From Megamerina dolium (taxonomy: Eukaryota; Arthropoda; Insecta; Diptera; Megamerinidae), in the NCBI GenBank assembly GCA_963854835.1, contig OY978530.1:5724001-5788000 (forward strand): DNA of 64,000 nucleotides, given 5' to 3'. Shown piece after piece: positions 31,787-43,762 of the stretch. The position numbers and the translations under genes are program-made. Each line of letters begins with the position of its first letter. Position 1 is the first letter of the stretch. Below the pieces are notes generated by a model. It did no database searches, was not told where the DNA came from, and saw nothing but the letters and a program-made list of their open reading frames with translations.

Positions 31787-34700
31787 AATATACGTTGCCG
31801 GATGGTCGGGTGCTAGATTTCTTAATAGACACGGGTGCAAATAAAAACTTCATTAGACAAGATATTGCGATAAAAACAACTTCGGTGGAAAAGGTATTTA
31901 ATGTAGCATCCGTTGGGGGTACTGTGCCAATAAGAACTAAGATAGAATTAAAATTATTTGATAGTATTGGCAAGCTAACTAAATTCGAAATCATTGGGGA
32001 TGACACATTAAGGGAATTAGGCGCGATAATCGACAGAAAGAACAACCTACTTAAGATAGAGGGGTATGAAATTCCACTCAAGGCGCGCACGTCCTCTGAT
32101 GTTTATTTTACATTAGGCAAAGATTTGCCTCTCGGTACTCACGAAAAGGCTAACTTACTACTAAGAAAGTATTCGGAACTCTTTAAGCCTCTGAATGGCA
32201 ATGAGCTTGTCGATACAAATGTTCGTGCCGAAATAAAAACATCAACCTGTGAACCAATTTACAGCAAAAGTTACCCGTACCCAGCGTGAATGAGGGATGA
32301 GGTTGAAAAACAGGTAAATGAGCTGCTAAATGAGGGAGTTATCCGACCTTCGAAAAGTCCCTATAACTCACCAATATGGGTGGTACCCAAGAAACCAAAG
32401 GCGAGTGGGGAGAAACAATACCGAATGGTCATCGATTACAAGCGACTGAATACTGTAACAGTCGCTGTAACTTACCCCATTCCTGACATAAACGCGACTC
32501 TCTGTAGCCTTGGTCAAGCCAATTACTTTACGACAATAGATCTTACATCAGGGTTCCACCAAATACCTATGAAGGACTCGGACATCCCTAAAACGGCATT
32601 CTCTACGATGAATGGCAAGTAAGAATTCCTCCGTTTACCTTTTGGCTTGAAAAACGCGCCAGCCATTTTCCAGAGAATGATAGACGACGTGCTTAAAAAA
32701 TACATCGGGTAAATCTGCTACGTCTACATCGACGATATTATCGTCTTTGGCAAAGACCCAGACGAACATCTGGAAAACATTGAGAGGATTTTTTCAAGAC
32801 TTTTGGAAGCAAATCTAAAGGTAAATTTGGAAAAGACATGTTTTTTTGAAAAGGAAGTTGAGTTCCTTGGCTATGTGATCACTCCCGATGGAGTACGCGC
32901 TAATTCAAACAAGGTGGAAGCCATAAAGATTATTTTGCCTCCGGAAAATCTTAAGGATCTAAAAAGTTTCCTTGGTATGACCTCATATTATAGGAAATTC
33001 ATTAGGGACTACGCCAAGGTTGCTAAGCCATTAACTAATCTCACTCGGGGAGAAAATGCACAGATAAGGGCAAACGCGTCAAAGAAGGTAAGAATTGAGC
33101 TTGATGAAGATGCCCTGGAAGCATTTCGCGAGTTAAAATAACTATTGGTGTCCGCTGATGTCCTAGCCTTTCCTGATTTCGCAAAACCTTTCAATCTGAC
33201 TACAGATGCATCGAATTATGCCATTGGGGCAGTGTTATCACAAGGTTTAATAGGTGAGGACAAACCCATTGCTTATATATCACGATCTCTTAACAAAGCT
33301 GAGGAAAACTACGCCACCAACGAGAAGGAGCTCCTGGCTATCGTTTGGGCACTAGATAATCTGCGATCCTACTTATATGGTGCGAGGAAAATTAAAATTT
33401 ACACCGATCACCAACCGCTGACATTTTCCCTGAGTAATCGCAATTATAACGCTAAGCTCAAGCGATGGAAAGCGCGTATAGAGGAATACAACTGCGAGTT
33501 GATCTACAAGCCAGGTAGGACGAATGTGGTCGCCGATGCACTCTCCCGTCTTAGGACAGAAGTGAACGCACTCACAGACTCAATCATCGCTCAACCTCCG
33601 TCTAGTGTTGCTGATGCGGCATCTGTAACAGATACTGCATCAGAAGGTACTATGCATTCTGCTGAACAAGATAGTTCGGACCTTATACCACACGTGGAAA
33701 CACCGATTAACGTGTTTAAGAACCAAATAATTCTTAGACAGGGGGCGAGTTGCGAGTGCAGTGAGGAACCTCATAAGGGCTACAAAAGGTTCTTTATAAC
33801 ACTGCCAGTATTAAGTTGCGAGGCTCTCGTGTCTGTTCTCAAGAAAACCTTGAATCCAAATGTAGTAAATGGCATTAAAATTCCAGAATGCTCGCTCTAT
33901 AATTTGCAAAATGCTTATGTCAATAACTTCAATAGATACAAAATCAGGATCACTCAACGCATAGTAGAGGATGTAACGATTGCTGATAGGGTATTCGATA
34001 TAATTGAGCGGGAGCACAAACGCGCTCATCGTAACGCTCGCGAAAATAGGGAACAAATTCTTGAAAAATTTTATTTTCCGGCCATGTCCAAACAGATTAG
34101 GGAGTACAATAGGCAATGTGAAACATGCCAACTAAATAAGTACGATAGACATCCCTCGAAGCCTTATATGCAGCCAACTCCTATTCCTAATTATCCGTGT
34201 GAGATTCTTCATATCGACATCTTCGAAATAGAGCGTCAAAAATATTTAAGTTGCATCGACAAGTTTACAAAATTTGCTAAATTATTTCCGATAAAAAATA
34301 AATCATCTACTCATTTGCGTACAAAATTAATGGTTGCGCTTCACTACTTCACAGTACCACGGGCTCTTGTCATGGACAATGAGCGTGGACTTTTGACACC
34401 GCTTGTACTTAATTACATACGGGCCTTGGGAATAGAGATTTATCGTACGCCAACGCAGCGAAGTGAGGCCAACGGCCAGGTGGAAAGATTGCACTCTACC
34501 TTGATTGAAATATATCGCTGCCTTTGCGTTGAATTCTCCAGATTAACACCTCAGGAGCGCATTGCAATAACTGTGGACAGGTATAATAATACTATACATT
34601 CGGTGACAAAACGAAAACCCGCCGACGTTTTCCTTAACAGGACTGCTAGAATAAACTATCAGGAGTTGACAAACTTTAGTGAACACACAAACGACGACAT

Positions 34701-34929
34701 TAAGGCCCTTCTACTGCACGAACAAGAAACTAGAAATGCCAGGAATAATAAAACTCGCTCGCCCCCACGCAACTTCAACAGTGGTGATGAATTATTCATC
34801 GCTAACAGACAAATCAAGGGCAAACAGAAGCCACTTTATAAGAAAGAAGCTGTTGCTGAGAACAGAAATGCAACTATTGTCACACAAAGTGGAAAAAAAT
34901 TCCACAAATCAGACATAAAAAATGTCTAG
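31780..34929 (+). pseudogene. Gypsy-like pol, single frame with four premature stops
   Basis: One continuous frame encodes protease (FLIDTGANKNFI), RT (SPIWVVPKK equivalents near 32370, RMVIDYKRLN, CYVYIDDIIVFG as the catalytic box), RNase H (TTDASNYAIGAVLSQ, YTDHQPLTFSL) and integrase (HRNAREN zinc region, CETCQLNKYD, HIDIFEIE, VMDNERG, RSEANGQVERLHSTLIE). Stops lie at 32287-32289, 32620-32622, 32710-32712 and 33139-33141. No frameshift is seen over 3.1 kb. The integrase half (33145-34929) is open and keeps its D, D and E positions. Pol as a whole cannot be translated. Confidence 0.9.
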
Positions 34930-35860
34930 AAAATTAACTATGTAAGAAGGATACTAAGGTATCAGAAAAACAATACGAATATTGGTCAAGAGGTAAAAAA
35001 CTCATGCATAGATCCCTAAGCCCCAGCGGTCTGGGTACAAATTTCAGTATTCGATCAGCCGTATTGGTTCAATTCCAGTTTACTCGGTGGTCCGAGTGAC
35101 AACAATCGAAGTGGTTCAACTCCTCCCGGGGACTATAGCTTTAATTGATAGTGAAGTCACTCATGCCATGAGTAGGCCATTCGCAATTATTAACGCTTAT
35201 GGCTAAAAGGGACTAACATGAGCCTTCCAATGTCATCTGAGTTTACGCCTGCATTCCAAATGCTCGAAACTGTTCGACAGGCCTACGGGTTTTTAAATGA
35301 GTAAATAATGTTAAAGATACTAACCTACTTATTCACAACATTTTACTCAATAAAGATGAACAGAACATTAAAATTAAAAAGGGAGTAACACCATTTTCAA
35401 AATTGCACTAATAATAACTAATCTTATAAGAAAACGAATTCCACTCTTGATATCACTTACTGGGTCCTAATAAATACCTTCAATCTTATCTTCCCGAACT
35501 CCTCTCACTAGCTATAATATTAGAAATTAAGTAAGAGATAATTACTAACATAGTTTGTTACTATAGGATAAGATAAACCTTGTTCAAATTTCGGCCCAAA
35601 TACTTTAAAATTTTTAAATATAATTATTCAAACACTGCTGTATTTACTCTGATAAACACTGATGACACTAATCTTAGAATAATTACAATGATCAAATTTA
35701 ATCTCAAAGGAGAAAATAAATTCTATAATTTACTCTGATAAATACTAACCTTAGAATAATTAACATAGTCAAATTTAATCTCGAAAAAAGGAGAAAATAA
35801 AATTTCATATTGTCATATTTACTTTGAAATCATAACTTTAGAATAATACCCGTAATCAAA

Positions 35861-35892
<32 letters not shown>

Positions 35893-36009
35893 GAAAGAGA
35901 AAAGAAAGAAAAAAGAAACAAAAAAAACATTTGGCAATAATAATAGAGTTAAGCCAATAGTCTGTAATCTAATTATAGAATCTGCCTCTGTGCAGCGGCA
36001 CAAGCATAT
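34930..36009 (+). other. Non-coding stretch between pol and env of the gypsy-like element
   Basis: AT-rich, with short near-repeats of actctgataaacactaa type around 35645-35760 and an A-run followed by a purine-rich segment (35868-35935). An attatag acceptor-like motif near 35976 could be used by env mRNA. No protein features are seen. Confidence 0.5.
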
Positions 36010-37454
36010 GTCGCATTCAATCTGGACTCCCCGTTCTAACTGTCCGTGATGGGTATGGCTGGATAGTCAACGGATACTTCAAACTAATCCATGTGGTCGA
36101 CTTGGCACGCTATGGGAAAATTTTGGATCGCCTAGAAGAAGAAGCTATTAAGATGAATGAGTCCAATGGTATCAGAGACATCATCACCTTCCAGTTGGAA
36201 AGAATTCTCACTCAACTCGACGAGCTGAAAGGCCCAAAAGACAAAAGACCAAGGCGCTCAATCAACTGGATCGGATCGGCTTGGAAATGGATAGCTGGCT
36301 CACCTGATGCTACAGATTGGGACGAAGTCTTGTAAAGCCAAAATGCACTAGTGGCCAATAATAACTTACAATACAAGGTAAACTCTGAAACTTTTAAGAA
36401 AACTCAAGAGTTATTACAGATGGTCAACGGGATTGTAACGGCTACAAACGATATCTTGGGACACAACCACGTGGCAAAGTATTCTCAGGAGATACAGCAT
36501 AAAGTAATGATCCTGAAGGATGACGTAAGCGAATTGGTTCGAGCCTGCCAAATGGCCAAAGCCGGAGTAGTCAACAGCAACCTGCTAGACAAAGAAGAAA
36601 TAAATCAATTGATAAGCGAAATTGAAGTGCTACCTTATAGTAACATCATCGAAGCCATTGAATACAGCGAACCGTCAATCTATACAAATGGCACTCATCT
36701 ACTCTATGTGCTGTCCATGCCAAAAGTTGCACAAACAAGATTCACCCACCTAATCACTCGAGCCATTTTGAAGAACGGTCAACGGGTGGACTTGAAGTAC
36801 AAAACAATTCTGATGAACAAAGAAGAAACGTACGGTATCAAGGATAGTTGCCTTCATCTCTCCACCGCCATGGTGTGTAAAAAGAAAGTACTTGATCTAT
36901 TACCGGAAGAAGACTGCCTACCACGTCTAATCAAAGGTGGTCAAACCAGTTGCCGCTACATAACCTGTGCGTAATCGACGATTGAATTACTCAAAGAAGA
37001 CACAATTTTCCTGGATAACTTCAACAGCAGCGTATGGTCAGGTAATACACCTAATTATTTTAATGGTTCCTTCATCCTACAGCTGGAAAACGAGACAATA
37101 ACAATCACTAACCAAACCTACTGGAGTACAAGCAGTTCAGGTGTGCAGGTTCTCGCATCCGTGCTGTCTACTATAGCAAACAAAAGCCTGGCAGTAAATC
37201 TCAATCTCGTCCATAAGATGACATCCGGAAACATACAACTTTTGGGTTACCTGAAAAATAAAACTACTTGGTTTGCAACGTCTGAAGCCCTAGGACTACT
37301 TTTGCTAATGGTACTCATTTTGATAATCTGGAGGAAACTAACAACGGGAAAAAAGCTTCCTGAGCTGAAGTTGTCCATACTGCAGCAAAGTTCCCGCAAT
37401 TCACCTAAGAAGGATGGCTCGCTAAATCCTGATCTGCGGGACGCAGATCTTTAG
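36010..37454 (+). pseudogene. Gypsy-like env, two premature stops
   Basis: One frame with stops at 36333-36335 and 36972-36974 but no frameshift. Visible features are a surface-subunit end with ARYGKILDRLEEEA, a furin-type RPRR site followed by SINWIGSAWKW (fusion-peptide position, about 36255), a helical region (LKDDVSELVRAC), potential N-glycosylation sites (NGTH, NGSF, NETI) and a transmembrane segment near 37285-37335 (LGLLLLMVLILII). Its organisation is that of gypsy env. It cannot produce a full protein. Confidence 0.82.
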
Positions 37455-37463
37455 AGGGGGAAG
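37453..37463 (+). promoter_or_regulatory. Polypurine tract before 3' LTR
   Basis: The run agagggggaag ends directly at the 3' LTR start. Confidence 0.75.
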
Positions 37464-37948
37464 AGTTAACACGCACCTGCCGCATTAGCCACGACGTTCA
37501 CACTGTTGCCCACTACACGTGCCGCAGTGTCAGCATATTCCAATTTCACAATAAATGCAACGTTCCAATGGCTGGCCAATACACGCGCCGCAGTATCAGC
37601 ATATTTCTATTTCGCAATAGGATGTAACCCAAGATATTACCAATTGCATTCAGTTAATGCACCTGTGGGAAACCAAGGCCATGGTCGGCCTCATATAGTA
37701 GGCTGTAAACAAGTTAAACAACGATCGCGTCGCTGCCAAGGAATGAAGGTGTGAAGTGAACAACTGTGATAGGTTGGTGTTAGTCGAGTTCGGGACGAGC
37801 TGATCGAGAGTTAAAATTCGAATATTCTCTAAGTTATAATTAAGTGAATCTTTAAATAAATTGTTTGAACCTTAAATAAAATCAATAGTGTTTGCTTTTG
37901 GGCAGTGGCCCTTTAAATTTTTTATCACAAGGACAACAAAATTGTTAA

Positions 37949-37950
<2 letters not shown>
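37464..37950 (+). repeat. 3' LTR (487 bp)
   Basis: It has two internal subrepeat units against three in the 5' LTR, and substitutions at several sites (for example near 37557, 37696, 37768 and 37816). Confidence 0.93.
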
Positions 37951-38037
<87 letters not shown>

Positions 38038-38044
38038 GTATATA

Positions 38045-38098
<54 letters not shown>
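37951..38098. repeat. (TA)n microsatellite, right of the gypsy-like element
   Basis: TA repeat continuing the tract interrupted by the LTR element. It ends about 100 bp from the Sip1-like stop codon. Confidence 0.97.
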
Positions 38099-38200
38099 CG
38101 GCTTGATGGAGGTAAAACTAGAACATCGACAGGAGAAAAAGCAGCAACGTCGTATGGCGTACGTGGAGTACATACCCACATCCGTTGCGATGGTGTGACT

Positions 38201-39157
38201 TTAGAGCTTTTGAATTATTTCGAATTTTTTCATAAAATCAACACTCTCATTTTTCGGATCGTATTTCTTTTTTGATAAAAGTTTGGCACGCATTTCCGCC
38301 GCAGTCGTTGGCAATTGTAGACCCTGATGCTGTGTTGGTGGTGATGTTACTATCGTTGATACCACCTCAATATTGTGATTACCATTATTATTGTCGTTGT
38401 TGTTGTTCTTGTTATTATAATTGCTGTTATTATTATTATTGTTGCTTATAATCGCCGATTCATGGATATTGTGTGAAACTTCCGATAATACCACTATATT
38501 TTGGCTAGCGATGTTATTGCTGCTAACAGCGCTGTTAGTTACATTTGCTAGTATATGTTTGTTGTTGTTGTTGTGGTGAATGTTAGTGCTTGTCGGTGAC
38601 TTCGCCGGCATACGCTTTGTGCTGACCATATCAATACTACTGATATTAGGACTAGTATCTGGAATCTCGTGTGCAGTGGCCTTACAATTGCTTTTTGTAA
38701 TGTAGCTATTGCCAATATTATGGGAAGGCGTTATAACGGAACATGATGGCGATGATAGTGGTGATGATGCAATACCATCAACATCAATGAGCAGCAAACG
38801 TACTTCCGATGAAATAGCCTTGATACGTTGCACAACCTGTCGATGTGTTTCCGTGAATATTGGAATACCGTTCACCTCAATAATACGATCACCTTCCTTA
38901 AGCCCAGCCATTTCAGCTGGTGAGTTCATATCCACCTTGCCTATATATTGTCCAGGCTTAATTTTTTCGGAATGCAAATTGAAGCCATATCCTTCGAAAT
39001 TTGGACGCTTTACAATATGGCATAGCTTTCTTGCTGCAAGCACATTCGTAGACACTGGAATTGGTGGTAGTGACAATGCGGTGGTTGTTGTTGTTACCGC
39101 TAATGTGATATTTGTAGGAGCAACTGCTGAGGACCTATTAATGTCACTGCGAGACAT
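38201..39157 (-). CDS. Sip1: Sip1/NHERF1-like PDZ adaptor protein (318 aa)
   Basis: A single open frame from the ATG at 39155-39157. One PDZ domain spans residues 46-125 ([18 protein letters not shown], with the GYGF ligand-binding loop at 56-59, and [14 protein letters not shown]). Residues 195-265 are Asn/His-rich with poly-Asn runs. The C-terminus (about 288-318: [20 protein letters not shown], ending FEIIQKL) resembles the ERM-binding tail of NHERF/EBP50 proteins. In flies this adaptor links membrane proteins to moesin and kinase signalling at the cell cortex. Length and layout fit Drosophila Sip1. No intron interrupts the frame. A gypsy-like element lies directly downstream. I am confident of the family, less so of exact orthology. 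Confidence 0.88.
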   Translation of the reverse strand: MSRSDINRSSAVAPTNITLAVTTTTTALSLPPIPVSTNVLAARKLCHIVKRPNFEGYGFNLHSEKIKPGQYIGKVDMNSPAEMAGLKEGDRIIEVNGIPIFTETHRQVVQRIKAISSEVRLLLIDVDGIASSPLSSPSCSVITPSHNIGNSYITKSNCKATAHEIPDTSPNISSIDMVSTKRMPAKSPTSTNIHHNNNNKHILANVTNSAVSSNNIASQNIVVLSEVSHNIHESAIISNNNNNNSNYNNKNNNNDNNNGNHNIEVVSTIVTSPPTQHQGLQLPTTAAEMRAKLLSKKKYDPKNESVDFMKKFEIIQKL

Positions 39158-40069
39158 GACGATACATCAATTTGTGCTAACCTGACCTTGTGTTTGTAGC
39201 GAAAATATTTACTTCCTTATTTTCACTATTTTGCCTTTCTGAAATTCACTATTCTTTATATAAAGTGTTTATTGACTCTTTCCTGTAAAAAAATAGAAAA
39301 CAATCGATTAATAACTAAAGCTTATGTAATTTTTGTGTAAGTCGAGGAAAGTCTAATAATATAATGTTAATATTGTAAAAACCGAAATCCAAAGTTAAGA
39401 AATCACATTTACAAAATAATTTTAAAAACTAAAAAACACTCTTTAATGGAACATAGAACTAAAAAGTAGAAAAATAATGTTCAATCAAATTGTAAATAAT
39501 TTAACCGAAACAAATCGATATCATTTTCAGAAAGCGTGGAGTGCTTTATACTATATTCTTATACTAAATCTACTTTTAAAGAAAGGTATCAATGGTTTTT
39601 CAATCTATCAGTTTTTTAAACAATAAATAATTCTAAATAATCAAGCCTTTAAACATGGCAATTATATCATACAGCCCCGATTCTAAATATTCCCAGGAAA
39701 TTCATATCTCGTGGAATATTTTTTCACGTTCTTAATTCCGCGGGAGAACAAAAATAAGAGAGAGTAAGCCCGCATTCCAATATTTATTGGATATTTTGAC
39801 GTCCAATTTTCTGCCAGCAAAAAAAAAAACAGTGCATTTCTCCGGTGGTGAGGTTGAATTAATTTGTACGATTTTTTGCTGTCGGCGCTTACCAAACGGG
39901 AGAAGGCAGTAGTAGGGTGTGTCTCTGGCTCAGTCCACGTTCCGCAAAGTATTTTCGGAAGTATTGAACATAATTGAAAAACATTTGTGCCCGAAGTGGA
40001 TAAAAATTGCTTGAACGGAGGAAGAAAAGTAAAAGGAAATGTGCCCTTCTTACTCTCTATATGAAGCAC
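39158..40069 (-). promoter_or_regulatory. Upstream region of the Sip1-like gene
   Basis: No convincing coding frame. On the minus strand a good splice donor, ccgtttg followed by GTAAGC, lies at 39893-39887, downstream of a GC-richer stretch (39840-39960), and a ggtcag acceptor-like site lies at 39187-39182 before the ATG. A 5' untranslated exon ending near 39893 and an intron of about 700 bp are therefore plausible, but not proven. The rest is AT-rich. Confidence 0.35.
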
Positions 40070-40140
<71 letters not shown>

Positions 40141-40141
40141 C

Positions 40142-40217
<76 letters not shown>
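40070..40217. repeat. (TA)n microsatellite
   Basis: TA tract with TATG/TACA interruptions abutting the left arm of the palindrome. Confidence 0.96.
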
Positions 40218-40535
<318 letters not shown>

Positions 40536-40564
<29 letters not shown>

Positions 40565-41257
40565 CTACCGGTAATCGGGGGTGACTCCATGCCAATCCAG
40601 TTTGCATATTGTCGACAGGCGAATTTAACACAGGAATGTCATAGGAAGGGCTAAATCGTCACCCTGTGCATTACCGGTAATCGACCTCTTCGCTAGTCTC
40701 AAGTAGCTAAATACTTCGCCGCTGATTGTAAATTACTTAATGCTGGATGAAAAATTCAAACGTTTTATTTTTTTAGTTCAGTTTAATAAAGCTAAACAAT
40801 TACACAATGTTTGAAAAAAAAATAATAGGTAAATTATTTCTGAGCAGTTTTGTCATTTTCCAAAGACTTGCTTTTGGAAATTTTTTTTCAGCTGTGCCTT
40901 GGCTATTATTCATAAAAATGCTATGCAAAAACCTAATACAGCGTTGCCAGGCTTCGCTGGTCTCCATCAGTCTCATCCATAAATGTCCTTAATTCCTTCG
41001 TTAATATCAAAGTTCATAAACGAGGTCTTCGACCTGCAAAGGGAACTTAACTTTAATAGGCATCTTCTAGGTATGGTCTCGCAAAAGCTGCCTGAGAGTA
41101 CTTTCTGCTCCGCAATTGCTTCAATAGCGTCTTGCAGTTGACCTTAAATAACTTGTTGAAAATAATAATAATAAATACATTATTCTAAGGTAATAAATGT
41201 ATTTTAACGTACCACGAATCACGCTATTTTCCCGTTGTATTGTACGTGAAAGTGTAA
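40536..41257. other. Intergenic DNA next to the palindrome
   Basis: The first 170 bp are GC-richer and contain taccggtaatcg twice (near 40567 and 40672) and a palindromic ttggcgaattcgccaa (40550-40565). The rest is AT-rich and shows no coding signal. Confidence 0.4.
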
Positions 41258-41490
41258 TACTGTTTTCAGACAGGCAGTTTCTCAATTATGGCGTTAACGG
41301 AGCTCGATTTACTTTTGAAAGTAAAGCATTTTTAATTGCTCGATTAGTGCTTAATTGAATGGTTAATTGAGTCAAAGTTTCTATGCAGCTATGTTGGTGC
41401 GGCTTTTTGATTTTGATGTACTCAGACAATCAACTGTTTGATATTAATTTATATTGATCTCGTCGATTAACTGCCTGTCTGAAAATAGTA
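41258..41490. mobile_element. Harbinger-type MITE (233 bp)
   Basis: Terminal inverted repeats of 22 bp with one mismatch (tactgttttcagacaggcag at the left end) and a TAA duplication (41255-41257 and 41491-41493), the 3-bp target type of PIF/Harbinger elements. No coding capacity. The end shares an agacagNcggcag-like core with the MITE at 48747-49274. Confidence 0.85.
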
Positions 41491-42107
41491 TAAAAATGTT
41501 GCAATAAGCTTAAATGAATGAAATTATTGATCTTACTTTTCAGGCAATTTCGAAATAAATCTTAGTAGAACTGATTTAATTTTTTACAACATCAGCAAGG
41601 ATTTGTTCGGAGTTCCAGCCATTCAAGTTGTTTATGTATTGTATTTTAAATCACTTTTACGTGGTTTTTAGTTATATGCACATGCTAAGTTAGCTGGACA
41701 CGGTACGATATTAATTAAAACAAAACAAACTATTTCGATTTTTGCGAAAGAATCACACGTGAGTACTCTTCGCCAATAACCATATAAAAGCTAAAATTCG
41801 AGCAAGTACACCAATTAATAGAACAAAAAATAATGGAACAGTCATTCTTGATTATTTGAGCTTTGATAATAGAAACAGTAAACACCGCACTACATTATCT
41901 ACTACCAAGGTTACTACCAAGGGTTAGCGAAGAAACGCCGCGTCTCCACAGGCTAAAATTATTGGCTACCATCTATCATTTTGAGTTGTTACTTGTTTCG
42001 TTAGTGAAGTGAAAAATTTCAAACAATCGGCACGTTATAAAAGGTAAAAAATAATAAAAATTAGTTTTTATGTTTATTGGTGCTTGTTTTTGTAAAAATC
42101 TATAAGG
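41491..42107. other. Intergenic AT-rich DNA
   Basis: No coding frame, RNA gene or repeat boundary is recognised between the MITE and the Tc1 element. Confidence 0.4.
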
Positions 42108-42109
42108 TA

Positions 42110-43760
42110 CAGTGGCTCACAGCTTATTTCGTACAGTGTATATATTTTTATGTACATGGCTGTAACATCGAAACTAAAAAACTTATCAATAAGTTTTGAA
42201 TGTAGATGTCTATGTATGTGTTTAGTAAACCTAATAAGAAAACGGGGAACCCCAAAAATTGTTCTTTTTGTCATGCAAGAGAGAAAAACTATTGATCAGC
42301 TGATTTTCAGCTCACATCTTATTTCGTACACAAACTTCAATGTAAGTAAGTTTCATTCTGCCGCGCAGTTACAAAGTTTTTTTGAATTGTATGAGTTTTT
42401 GGACCTTTTTAACTATTATAACAATTTTTATTATTATTATTTTAAATAGTTAAAGTGCTGTAAATTAAACATTTAGCGTTATGGGTCGTCGTACAACGAT
42501 GGAACAGCGTAAACTGGTAATTAACCATTTTAGGAAAGGTCAGAGTGTGCGAAAAATTGCTGAAATGACAAATTTAAGTGCCTCAACTGTCCAATACATC
42601 ATTCAACGCTTCGTTCGCGAAAATCGGTTGGAGAACAAGGGCAGAGAAGCACCTAATAAGATTTTCAACGCATCAGACGAGCGTTATATTGTACGAAAAA
42701 TTAAGAAAAATCCAAAGTTATCCGCTCCGAATTTGGCTGCAGAGGTTCAGCGTGAAATAGGAAAATCATCCAGTACTGAAACTGTCCGACGTGTGCTGCG
42801 CAATCATGACTTGAACGGTCGAGTAGCCCGAAAGAAACCATTCATTTCAAAAATGAATATACAACGCCGACTTGACTTCGCCAAAGAGCATATTATTAAG
42901 ACTCCTGCGATCTGGAATACCGTTATTTTCGCGGATGAGTCTAAGTTTAATATTTTTGGCTCGGACGGAATGTCATATGTTTGGCGTAAAGCGAATACCG
43001 AGCTAAACAAGGAGAACCTTAAGCCCACAGTGAAGCATGGTGGCGGTAGCGTGATGGTTTGGGCCTGTATGTCAGCAGCCGGAGTAGGTGAATTGGTTTT
43101 TATTGAGGAAACAATGGACAAAATGAAGTACCTCGAGATTCTGAAAAACAATTTACTTCAAAGTGCAGACAAACTGGGTTTGCGGGAAGAATTTCGGTAC
43201 TACCAAGATAATGACCCAAAACATAAATCTGGGATTGTGCAATCTTGGCTTATTTGGAACTGCCCACACTTGATGTCTCCACCACCACAGTCACCTGACA
43301 TGAATGTGATTGAAAATCTTTGGTCTATTTTGGACAATAAAATAAGAACACACAAGATTTCTAATAAGCAAGACCTAAAGAAGGTACTGATGGAAGAATG
43401 GAAAAAAATCACACCAGACATCACTCAAAAATTGGTGGATTCAATGCCAAATAGACTCCAGGCTGTCATTAACGCTAAGGGATGTCAACTAAATATTAAA
43501 ATCAACTTACTTTGTTTTTAGTTTGAACTTAAAGAGACTGTACGAAATAAGCTGTGACATGAATTTTCCTATTTTTTTCTTATTTTATTTTTTTATAGTG
43601 TCAAACACTAAAATTTTGAAAAAGTAAATTTTGGAAAATAAAAAACAAACCTTCCTTTCTAAAATGGCATTTATATTTTGTTCATATTTTTGCTATATTA
43701 GGAATTACGACTGCAGCAATTTTTAAACTGTCACTGTACGAAATAAGCTGGGAGCCACTG
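42110..43760 (+). mobile_element. Complete Tc1-family transposon with IR/DR ends
   Basis: Ends cagtggctcacagc... and ...gggagccactg are inverted and flanked by TA (42108-42109 and 43761-43762). The motif cttatttcgtaca occurs at 42123-42135 and 42318-42330, and in inverted form at 43540-43552 and 43735-43747, giving two direct repeats per inverted repeat about 195 bp apart, as in the IR/DR group. The transposase frame is intact. All parts required for mobility are present in this 1651-bp copy. Confidence 0.92.
42481..43521 (+). CDS. Tc1-type transposase (DD34E), intact, 346 aa
   Basis: It starts at the ATG at 42481 (MGRRTTMEQRKLV), preceded by a suitable leader. The N-terminal paired helix-turn-helix domain includes VRKIAEMTNLSASTVQYI and VRRVLRNHDLNG. 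The DDE core has VIFADESKFNIFG (first Asp), TVKHGGGSVMVWAC, YYQDNDPKHKSG (second Asp) and SPDMNVIENLWSILD (Glu, 34 residues on). It ends NRLQAVINAKGCQ and a short extra tail. Length and motifs match functional Tc1 transposases and no stop or shift is seen. The protein would act in the nucleus on the element's own ends. It is a different family from the frame at 19360-20385. Confidence 0.93.
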   Translation: MGRRTTMEQRKLVINHFRKGQSVRKIAEMTNLSASTVQYIIQRFVRENRLENKGREAPNKIFNASDERYIVRKIKKNPKLSAPNLAAEVQREIGKSSSTETVRRVLRNHDLNGRVARKKPFISKMNIQRRLDFAKEHIIKTPAIWNTVIFADESKFNIFGSDGMSYVWRKANTELNKENLKPTVKHGGGSVMVWACMSAAGVGELVFIEETMDKMKYLEILKNNLLQSADKLGLREEFRYYQDNDPKHKSGIVQSWLIWNCPHLMSPPPQSPDMNVIENLWSILDNKIRTHKISNKQDLKKVLMEEWKKITPDITQKLVDSMPNRLQAVINAKGCQLNIKINLLCF

Positions 43761-43762
43761 TA

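Larger units (their letters stand above)
29737..37950 (+). mobile_element. Gypsy-like errantivirus with env, decayed (8.2 kb)
   Basis: LTRs at 29737-30281 (545 bp) and 37464-37950 (487 bp) both start AGTTAAC and end GTTAACT. A tRNA-Lys-like primer site follows the left LTR, and a purine tract precedes the right one. Gag, pol and env occur in order. The flanks are TA repeats, consistent with a TATA target. The LTRs differ by one 58-bp subrepeat and several substitutions (about 1 percent), older than the element at 9862-16635. Decay is mainly by stop codons. It ends 251 bp from the Sip1-like stop codon. Confidence 0.93.

Noticed and set aside
35868..35935. Poly(A) tail of a retrogene or LINE between pol and env
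   Set aside because: It lies inside the gypsy-like element, is followed by a purine-rich stretch and has no target duplication or upstream gene.
39683..40069. 129-codon open frame upstream of Sip1
   Set aside because: Low-complexity composition with no motifs, and it overlaps a likely 5' untranslated exon and splice donor.
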